From positions 1 through 5,765 of the forward strand of contig DAOVUE010000125.1 in NCBI GenBank assembly GCA_030632745.1: a stretch of 5,765 nt of DNA. Direction: 5' to 3'. Each line of letters starts with the position of its first letter. Positions within the stretch are counted from its first letter, which is position 1. Origin of the DNA: Pseudomonadota bacterium. GTDB taxonomy: Bacteria > Pseudomonadota > Gammaproteobacteria > GRL18. The position numbers and the translations under genes were made by a program. The notes under the pieces were generated by a model. It was given only the letters and a program-made list of their open reading frames with translations. It searched no databases and was not told the DNA's origin. Shown here one piece after another: positions 1 through 4,558 of this stretch.

Positions 1-1
1 A

Positions 2-244
2 GCCACACTCGCTATTTTCCCCTTCCAACAAGAAAAAAATGGTGATATTGAAGGGTTGGGTTTTGTGATGGTTGAAGCATTAGGATGTGCTTGCCCGAAT
101 CTAAACAAGGATAGCCATGGTACTGGTTTAGCAGATGCACTCATTGCAGCAACAGCCGAAGAAATAAATGCTCAGATAGTTACTTTCAACAGCAAACACT
201 TTCCAATGTTCAATGATATTATTAAACCGCCTGGAATCAATTAA
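2..244 (+). pseudogene. Glycosyltransferase–PIN domain chimeric remnant (3' part only)
   Basis: The frame is open from the left edge to a TAA at 242–244, so only the C-terminal 80 residues are visible. The first third (about nt 2–97) carries an EGLGFVMVEALGC stretch followed by CP. This is the donor-nucleotide-binding signature of GT4-type (group 1) glycosyltransferases, where one would expect the protein to continue for many more residues. Instead, from about nt 113 the frame becomes the C-terminal end of a PIN-domain (VapC-like) toxin: ADALIAATA, with the conserved late aspartate, then TFNSKHFPMF. The earlier PIN acidic residues and the glycosyltransferase C-terminus are missing. I infer an in-frame deletion or recombination that fused two broken genes; neither activity is likely to survive. 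A TTG at 56 could start a short frame but has no good ribosome binding site. Both family identifications come from motifs alone. Confidence 0.6.
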
Positions 245-273
245 TAGGGACCAAAAAATACAATCCTTTCAAA

Positions 274-302
274 TTGATATTTGTACACTTATATGCTATA
301 TT
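274..302 (+). promoter_or_regulatory. Extended -10 sigma-70 promoter for the coiled-coil gene
   Basis: A -35 hexamer TTGATA (274–279, 5/6 to consensus) is followed after 17 nt by TATATT (297–302, 5/6). TGC lies immediately before the -10, giving an extended -10 element. Transcription would start near 309, leaving a leader of about 39 nt before the ATG at 348. It lies just after the stop of the chimeric remnant, so the downstream gene is probably transcribed independently. Confidence 0.6.
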
Positions 303-347
303 TGATTTCACCTAAGACAATAAATAAAAGCACAAAAATAAATTATC

Positions 348-923
348 ATGAAAAAACAAAAAAAAATTTTTATTATATTTCTTAATATACTGATTTTCAC
401 ACAAAGCCTTTATGCAATAGAAGCTGCTCCGCGTATTTCTGATCGTGAAATCATTGAATCACTAGCAGAATTAAAATCAGAATTTAAATCCAGTCAAAGA
501 GCCATTGAACAACGTTTTGATGCTATTGATCAACGTTTTGATGGTATTGATCAACGTTTTGTCAGTATGGATAAAAGCATTAACCACCGATTCGATGCTA
601 TTGACCACCGATTCAGTGCTATCACCCAACAATTTGAAACTATGGAAAAAAATAGTAATAATAATTTTAATAGGATGTGGAATTTAATGTATATTATAAT
701 TTCTGGAATTTTTGGCCTGATTGGTTTTATTGTTTGGGATAGAAAGACTGCATTACGACCTTTAGAAAAACGCATGGATACATTAGAAAAAGACATACAA
801 CATGATCTTGAACTACACTATGAAAAAGGTTCATTAATGACTCGCTTATTACAATCCCTGCGAGATTTAGCTAAACATGATGAAAAATTAGCTGATATTT
901 TAAGAAGTTATTCTCTTTTGTAA
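348..923 (+). CDS. Membrane-anchored heptad-repeat coiled-coil protein, function unknown
   Basis: This is a 191-aa protein without a recognisable catalytic domain. Residues 1–24 form a lysine-rich start plus hydrophobic core ending in LYA, either a signal peptide or an uncleaved N-terminal anchor. Residues 35–104 are a predicted coiled coil made of heptads of the type F-D-A-I-D-Q-R, written in near-identical 21-nt units. Residues 112–130 form a transmembrane helix followed by WDRK, which suggests the C-terminus is cytoplasmic. The last 60 residues are charged and helical and end in a conserved-looking segment (LRDLAKHDEKLADILRSYSLL in part). From memory, similar architectures with this kind of ending occur as multiple paralogues in Beggiatoa-type sulfur bacteria and some multicellular bacteria, uncharacterised. 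No convincing Shine-Dalgarno precedes the ATG, but a strong promoter does. It stands alone, with no operon partner. Confidence 0.75.
   Translation: MKKQKKIFIIFLNILIFTQSLYAIEAAPRISDREIIESLAELKSEFKSSQRAIEQRFDAIDQRFDGIDQRFVSMDKSINHRFDAIDHRFSAITQQFETMEKNSNNNFNRMWNLMYIIISGIFGLIGFIVWDRKTALRPLEKRMDTLEKDIQHDLELHYEKGSLMTRLLQSLRDLAKHDEKLADILRSYSLL
504..629 (+). repeat. In-frame 21-nt tandem repeats encoding heptads
   Basis: Three nearly identical units (504–524, 525–545, 546–566) share the core ATTGATCAACGTTTTGA. Three more diverged units follow, to 629. Each unit equals seven codons, so copy-number changes keep the frame and lengthen or shorten the coiled coil by one heptad. The near identity at nucleotide level suggests recent slippage or unequal exchange. 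Confidence 0.75.
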
Positions 924-967
924 GGTAAATAGCCATCTGGCAAATTATTGATGACTATTATTTGATA

Positions 968-995
968 AATAAAACTTGCGTGGCAATGGGGCAAG
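968..995 (-). terminator. Candidate rho-independent terminator after the 57-aa ORF
   Basis: Read on the minus strand, CTTGC (995–991) pairs with GCAAG (979–975) across an 11-nt loop, and is directly followed by TTTTATTT (974–967). The stem is only 5 bp and the loop is long, so it is weak. An alternative hairpin at 986–1005 competes with it. Its position, 25–45 nt past the stop of the minus-strand ORF, is what makes it worth listing. Confidence 0.3.
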
Positions 996-1019
996 GCTGT
1001 GCCATTAAACTATCATCTA

Positions 1020-1193
1020 TCAAAAAAAGCGAAGTTTTGGGCCAAATTTTCGTATTCTTTCAACGAGCACTTCGTCTGCTTCATGAGCTGTTAATTTAGA
1101 CGAGTTAACAAACTCAAGTGATGAAACAACAAATTCTTTTAAATCTGGATGTTCATTTAATTGTTCTTCCAATGTTTTTGCTTGTTTGGTCAT
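1020..1193 (-). CDS. 57-aa small protein, possibly an N-terminal transposase remnant
   Basis: ATG at 1193 and TGA at 1020–1022 give 57 residues, acidic and probably helical, with no signal peptide or membrane segment. An AGGG (1205–1202) lies 8 nt before the ATG, and an extended -10 promoter candidate lies further up, so expression is plausible. I do not firmly recognise it. The segment TAHEADEVLVERIRKFG reminds me of the start of ISKra4-like transposases, where a helix containing a paired-acid/EKVRxLG-type motif is followed by LLxxWA. Here the frame ends at once in LRFF and a stop. So it may be the truncated head of a transposase, with the rest deleted. The alternative is a genuine orphan small protein. 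No toxin or antitoxin partner is visible next to it. Confidence 0.45.
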   Translation of the reverse strand: MTKQAKTLEEQLNEHPDLKEFVVSSLEFVNSSKLTAHEADEVLVERIRKFGPKLRFF

Positions 1194-1274
1194 GAATTTT
1201 GCCCTGAGTGAATTAATAATTCCCCAGAGAAATATACTTTATTTTATCGGCTGCGTTTAACAGGTTTTCATAAT

Positions 1275-1302
1275 ATTATAACATTCATACTAACACTATT
1301 AA
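1275..1302 (-). promoter_or_regulatory. Candidate extended -10 promoter for the 57-aa ORF
   Basis: On the minus strand TTAATA (1302–1297, 4/6 to the -35 consensus) is followed after 16 nt by a perfect TATAAT (1280–1275). TGT lies directly upstream of it, an extended -10. Transcription would begin near 1268, giving a leader of roughly 75 nt before the ATG at 1193. The region is AT-rich, which raises the chance of a fortuitous match. Confidence 0.4.
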
Positions 1303-1342
1303 TTACACCCCTATTGGCTGTTGTAATAGATTTTAACTGCGT

Positions 1343-1372
1343 TTTCCAGGATAATAGCTACTCGATTACAAT
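1343..1372 (+). promoter_or_regulatory. Weak candidate promoter for pyrC
   Basis: TTTCCA (1343–1348, 4/6) and TACAAT (1367–1372, 5/6) are separated by 18 nt. It would start transcription near 1379, about 40 nt before the GTG. A second TACAAT at 1381–1386 lacks a usable -35. No PurR-type operator is evident. Confidence 0.25.
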
Positions 1373-1387
1373 ACCCTCGTTACAATA
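1361..1387 (+). repeat. Imperfect direct repeat CTCG(A)TTACAATA in the pyrC leader
   Basis: CTCGATTACAATA (1361–1373) recurs as CTCGTTACAATA (1376–1387), offset by about 15 nt and differing by one inserted A. Both copies contain the -10-like TACAAT. It could be a duplicated promoter element, a regulator half-site pair, or chance. Confidence 0.3.
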
Positions 1388-1406
1388 AAGATGATTCATT
1401 CAATGC

Positions 1407-1412
1407 AGGAAG
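1407..1412 (+). promoter_or_regulatory. Ribosome binding site fixing the GTG start of pyrC
   Basis: AGGAAG lies 6 nt upstream of the GTG at 1419. An in-frame TGA at 1392–1394 leaves no other upstream start, and the nearby ATGs (1391, 1403) are out of frame, so GTG is the start. Confidence 0.75.
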
Positions 1413-1418
1413 TATAAG

Positions 1419-2468
1419 GTGTCACAACAAAAACCATCTATTATTCACATTATCCGCCCGGATGACTGGCATTTACATATCCGTGCCGGTGAAGGACTTA
1501 AATCGGTAATACCTCATACTGCCAGGCAATGCGGTCGGGCTATTATTATGCCCAATCTGACACCGCCGGTGATCAATACAGAGCAGGCAGGGATTTATCG
1601 GCAATCTATTTTAGCCGCACTCCCCGAGAATACGCACTTCACACCTTTAATGACTCTTTATTTAACCAATGATACCCCGGTAGAAGAAATTCAAAAGGCG
1701 CTTGACTGCGGCTTTATTGCGGCCGTAAAACTCTATCCGGCAGGTGCTACCACCAATTCTGATGCAGGCGTGACCGATATAAAAAAGTGTTATCCGACAC
1801 TGGAAAAAATGCAGGAGCTGGGTTTGCCTTTATTAGTTCATGGTGAAGTGACTGCTGCTGAAATCGATATTTTTGATCGTGAAAAACGTTTTATTGATGA
1901 CAAGCTGATACCCCTTATCAGTGATTTTCCTGAATTAAAAATTGTTTTTGAGCATATTACTACAGCAGATGCGGCCGATTTTGTCACTCAAAGTTCAGCC
2001 TATATCGCCGCCACCATCACTGCACATCATCTGTTAATGAATCGTAACGATATGCTGGTAGGCGGTATTAAACCGCATCATTATTGTCTGCCTGTATTAA
2101 AGCGCGAGACACATCGACAAGCTCTGCTCAAAGCGGCAGCATCCGGCAATAACAAATTTTTTATGGGTACCGACAGCGCACCTCACAGCAGGCAGAATAA
2201 AGAAACTGCCTGCGGCTGTGCCGGGATGTTTACCGCCTTTGCCGCCATTGAACTCTATGCTGAAGCATTTGATGAGGCATCCTCATTAGACAAATTAGAA
2301 CAGTTCAGCAGTTTAAATGGCCCTTTATTTTATGGTCTTGAAGCAAATAATGATATGATCACCCTGCAGCGTGAAAAATGGACTGTCCCCGACTCTTACC
2401 CGTTTGGTGATGATCAGCTTATTCCCCTGCGGGCTGGTCAAAGCATTCATTGGAAACTAAAAAGTTAA
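1419..2468 (+). CDS. pyrC: Dihydroorotase (type II, PyrC)
   Basis: A cytosolic zinc enzyme that cyclises N-carbamoyl-L-aspartate to L-dihydroorotate, the third step of de novo pyrimidine synthesis. At 349 aa it matches the 348-aa E. coli enzyme along its full length, with a constant offset of two residues. All metal and catalytic residues are visible: H18 and H20 with R22 (DWHLHIR), K104 in [13 protein letters not shown] (the lysine carboxylated in the family to bridge the two zincs), H141 in LVHGEVT, H179 in FEHITT and D252 in MGTDSAPH. The flexible-loop and CGCAG regions near residues 260–270 are also conserved. The start is GTG, fixed by an in-frame upstream stop and a good AGGAAG site. 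rnt begins 4 nt after the stop, so the two are almost certainly cotranscribed. Nothing is missing or unusual; function is inferred with high certainty. Confidence 0.97.
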   Translation: MSQQKPSIIHIIRPDDWHLHIRAGEGLKSVIPHTARQCGRAIIMPNLTPPVINTEQAGIYRQSILAALPENTHFTPLMTLYLTNDTPVEEIQKALDCGFIAAVKLYPAGATTNSDAGVTDIKKCYPTLEKMQELGLPLLVHGEVTAAEIDIFDREKRFIDDKLIPLISDFPELKIVFEHITTADAADFVTQSSAYIAATITAHHLLMNRNDMLVGGIKPHHYCLPVLKRETHRQALLKAAASGNNKFFMGTDSAPHSRQNKETACGCAGMFTAFAAIELYAEAFDEASSLDKLEQFSSLNGPLFYGLEANNDMITLQREKWTVPDSYPFGDDQLIPLRAGQSIHWKLKS

Positions 2469-2472
2469 ATCT

Positions 2473-3135
2473 ATGGCGAGAAATAAGAACAAAACTCAGG
2501 ATAAAGAAGCTGCTACAGGAATTGCAGCACGTTTCAGAACCTTTCTACCCGTCGTGGTTGACGTCGAAACAGCAGGATTTAATCATAAAACAGATGCTTT
2601 GCTTGAGGTTGCAGCCACTCTATTGCGTATGAATGAAAATGGTGATTTAGAGTGTCATGAGACCTATGCTTATAATATTGAACCTTTTAAAGGCGCCAAT
2701 CTGGATGAATCTGCTCTGAAATTTACCGGCATCAATCCTTTCAATCCCTTTAGAATGAATAAAACGGAAGATTTTGCTCTAAGAGAAATATTTCGCCCCA
2801 TTCGCAGCGAGATTAAAGCAACAGGCTGTACCCGGGCCATTTTAGTCGGACATAATCCCACATTTGATCTCAACTTTATTAATGCTGCCATTGCACGCTG
2901 TAATATCAAACGTAATCCATTTCACAAATTCAGTACTTTTGATACAGCCACACTGGGCGGCCTGGCCTACGGACAGACTGTTCTTTCCCGGGCAGCACAG
3001 GCCGCTGGTATGGAATGGAATGATGATCTGGCTCATTCAGCAAAATATGATACAGAGCAAACAGCTGAATTATTTTGCCGTATTATTAACCGCTGGCATA
3101 GATTAGAAAAATTAGAAAAGGCCGTTCGGGAATGA
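2473..3135 (+). CDS. rnt: Ribonuclease T (DEDDh 3'-5' exonuclease)
   Basis: RNase T trims the 3' ends of tRNAs, 5S and 23S rRNA and other small stable RNAs, and removes the terminal AMP of the tRNA CCA end; it acts as a homodimer in the cytosol. The 220-aa product aligns over its full length with the E. coli enzyme as I remember it. The DEDDh catalytic set is complete: D30 and E32 in VVVDVETAGF, D132 in GHNPTFDLNF, H188 in LAHSAKYDTEQT and D193. The segments KRNPFHKFSTFDTATLGGLAYGQTVL and LFCRIINRW are strongly RNase T-specific and separate it from DNA polymerase III epsilon and oligoribonuclease. It starts 4 nt after pyrC with no clear Shine-Dalgarno, suggesting translational coupling. From memory the pyrC–rnt neighbourhood is also found in Pseudomonas. 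The N-terminus is about six residues longer than in E. coli and lysine-rich. Confidence 0.96.
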   Translation: MARNKNKTQDKEAATGIAARFRTFLPVVVDVETAGFNHKTDALLEVAATLLRMNENGDLECHETYAYNIEPFKGANLDESALKFTGINPFNPFRMNKTEDFALREIFRPIRSEIKATGCTRAILVGHNPTFDLNFINAAIARCNIKRNPFHKFSTFDTATLGGLAYGQTVLSRAAQAAGMEWNDDLAHSAKYDTEQTAELFCRIINRWHRLEKLEKAVRE

Positions 3136-3147
3136 CACCGGCAATAC

Positions 3148-3176
3148 GTGCTAATTAAAGAAGCTAGTACATTTTT
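3148..3176 (+). terminator. Candidate terminator of pyrC–rnt between convergent genes
   Basis: GTGCTA (3148–3153) pairs with TAGTAC (3165–3170), six pairs including one G·U, around an 11-nt loop, and TTTTT follows at 3172–3176. The stem is short and AT-rich. It sits 13 nt past the rnt stop and runs into the end of the convergent cytochrome gene. The minus strand has no T-tract after the hairpin, so it would serve rnt only. Confidence 0.35.
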
Positions 3177-3978
3177 AATCATCATCATCGTCATGATGTT
3201 TATCTTTTCTTTTTTTGTACTGATTAATCTCAAACGGTCTTAATTTTCTTGCTTCAAAGCGTTTCCTCTTCCAGATATACTCTGCTTCATCTTCATCACC
3301 GCTACGGTGGCATTCCACACAGATCTCATAGTCATATATCCCTTCTTCAACATGCTCTTCGCGGATCTTAGAACGGGAATGTTCATGACAGCCATAGCAG
3401 GTATAATCAGTATAGTCGTTATTGATGTGGCAAGTCTCACACTCGGTAGTATGATCACGGTCAAAACGGAAATACTTTTCATGAGCAAAGTTAGCTGGCA
3501 ACCAGTCTTCCTGACTATGGCACTGTCCGCAATTAGCTTTGAGCTCCCGGTGCAGAGCATCGTCTGGATTGACATGACAATTATTGCACTGTTCCTGCAG
3601 GGTCAGGTCCAATAGTTGATGAGAAAACTGGCTGATGGGACGGAAGGCTTGCACACCCTTATGATCACTGTGACAAGCGATACAATCCTCCTCAATCAAT
3701 GTCTGGTGAAAGGCTACATTCTTTTTCTCTTTAGCGATGGGAAGTCCCTCAGTAGTTTTTAAACCAATCTCTGCTACTTTGTGACAGGTGATACACTTCT
3801 CAGGACTGCTGCCGAAAAATGGGGTATGACAGGCAAAGCAATCCGTAGTAAGTTCGGCATGAGCATCAATGGGATTGCCCGGACTGATCATTAGATGGGG
3901 TACAAATATCGCCAATAGAACCAGTAGAGCCAGGTTGACTACAACAATTAGAAGAGCTGTATTATTTTTCATATCCAT
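3175..3978 (-). CDS. Membrane-anchored periplasmic octaheme c-type cytochrome (cytochrome c3-like)
   Basis: Eight CxxCH heme-attachment motifs are visible with heme cysteines starting at residues 47, 62, 99, 131, 150, 180, 194 and 220 (267 aa). Residues 7–30 form one hydrophobic helix with no obvious cleavage site, so the protein is probably tethered to the inner membrane with its hemes in the periplasm. Nine further histidines between residues 40 and 209 (40, 91, 106, 120, 143, 166, 176, 200, 209) are enough for bis-histidine ligation of every heme, typical of electron-carrying multiheme cytochromes. Spacing such as CIACHSDHKG recalls class III/cytochrome c3-type proteins annotated in beta- and gammaproteobacteria. 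After the last heme comes a 43-residue charged tail ending HHDDDDD. It is the last gene of the operon. Of two possible starts, the ATG at 3972 forms an ATGA overlap with the previous stop and has better ribosome-site spacing than the ATG at 3978. The physiological partner is unknown. Confidence 0.85.
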   Translation of the reverse strand: MDMKNNTALLIVVVNLALLVLLAIFVPHLMISPGNPIDAHAELTTDCFACHTPFFGSSPEKCITCHKVAEIGLKTTEGLPIAKEKKNVAFHQTLIEEDCIACHSDHKGVQAFRPISQFSHQLLDLTLQEQCNNCHVNPDDALHRELKANCGQCHSQEDWLPANFAHEKYFRFDRDHTTECETCHINNDYTDYTCYGCHEHSRSKIREEHVEEGIYDYEICVECHRSGDEDEAEYIWKRKRFEARKLRPFEINQYKKRKDKHHDDDDD

Positions 3979-4547
3979 TCCCAGAAAAGAAAGATACTAA
4001 AAATGTGGCTAATGCCAAGCACAGCAAAAGCCAGTGAAATGGGCAAATGTACCATACGCCATTTTTTCATTAGATCAAAAGTTGTCGCATCCCAGAATAA
4101 TTTCTTCTCAATCATCTCTTCCGACAGGCCCTGCTGCAAATAGGCAGTTTTCTTTTCAGCCAGAAAACGACGTGAGCGATCCAGCAGATATTTACCCGTC
4201 ATACCACTGATAACGTTGATCAACATGGCAATCAGAGCCAGCCATGGAAGGATGGCGTAGATGTGGATCCCCGCATGCACCAAAATCATCAAGGCTCCCG
4301 TCCAGGTAAGTATCTCATGCAGGATAAGCATATTTTTGGGTTTGCCAAAATGGATCAGTTTACGCTTGCGCATTGAGTAAAAGAACGACAGCAAGATTAA
4401 AATAGTGCCAGGGATGCCCAGATAGCGCCCAATCCAAACCAGTTCAAACTGGTGCAGCAAGGCATCAATGATCATAGTCGCTACAATCAGTGAACCAAAC
4501 ATCATCAGGAAAGGAGTGACTTCTTTACGTATGAGTGATCGTTCCAT
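3969..4547 (-). CDS. Five-helix membrane cytochrome b-like protein with two HX13H pairs
   Basis: This 192-aa protein has hydrophobic helices at about residues 12–31, 40–59, 73–95, 99–117 and 164–188. Positively charged segments (RKRK at 60–63, and a long basic loop at 118–163) place the N-terminus and loops in the cytoplasm and the C-terminus outside. Helix 3 carries H77 and H91 and helix 5 carries H167 and H181, both exactly HX13H. In cytochrome b and ferric reductase/NADPH oxidase proteins this spacing holds two hemes stacked across the membrane. By topology H77/H167 would bind the inner heme and H91/H181 the outer. I assign it as the transmembrane electron conduit between the reductase upstream and the octaheme cytochrome downstream. 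Heme binding is inferred; no close named family is recognised, though general cytochrome b561/ferric-reductase-like folds are the nearest idea. Its AGGA site overlaps the stop of the upstream gene, and its own stop overlaps the cytochrome start. Confidence 0.75.
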   Translation of the reverse strand: MERSLIRKEVTPFLMMFGSLIVATMIIDALLHQFELVWIGRYLGIPGTILILLSFFYSMRKRKLIHFGKPKNMLILHEILTWTGALMILVHAGIHIYAILPWLALIAMLINVISGMTGKYLLDRSRRFLAEKKTAYLQQGLSEEMIEKKLFWDATTFDLMKKWRMVHLPISLAFAVLGISHIFSIFLFWEWI

Positions 4548-4554
4548 GGTAATT

Positions 4555-4558
4555 TCCT
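4555..4558 (-). promoter_or_regulatory. Shine-Dalgarno overlapping the reductase stop codon
   Basis: On the minus strand the TAG stop of the reductase (4559–4557) runs into AGGA (4558–4555), 7 nt before the ATG at 4547. Ribosomes finishing the reductase would sit on the initiation site of the membrane protein, so the two are likely translated in a coupled ratio. Confidence 0.7.

Larger units (their letters stand above)
924..1418. other. 495-nt spacer between the coiled-coil gene and pyrC
   Basis: No plus-strand gene is credible here. The stretch holds a short minus-strand ORF (1020–1193), a candidate minus-strand promoter (1275–1302), a candidate minus-strand terminator (968–995) and the pyrC leader (about 1303–1418). 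A locally G-rich patch at 981–1005 can fold as an imperfect hairpin (ATGG 986–989 with CCAT 1002–1005, continued inward with one mismatch and one G·U). I see no tRNA, no insertion-sequence ends and no CRISPR-like repeats. Confidence 0.5.

Noticed and set aside
504..629. Regularly spaced short repeats that might suggest a CRISPR array
   Set aside because: The units are contiguous, 21 nt long with no spacers, and encode heptads in frame within a protein.
551..796. Minus-strand open frame opposite the coiled-coil gene
   Set aside because: It is the antisense of the repeat units and has no independent support.
986..1005. Imperfect hairpin as an insertion-sequence terminal repeat
   Set aside because: No matching copy or target-site duplication is found on either side within the window.
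966..1098. Short plus-strand frame opposite the 57-aa ORF
   Set aside because: It has no start with a ribosome site and no recognisable sequence; the minus-strand reading has promoter, SD and start.
3240..3615. Open frames on both strands over the cytochrome gene (3240–3575 minus, 3307–3615 plus)
   Set aside because: They overlap a gene with eight intact heme motifs, have no family signature, and arise from the cytochrome's codon pattern.
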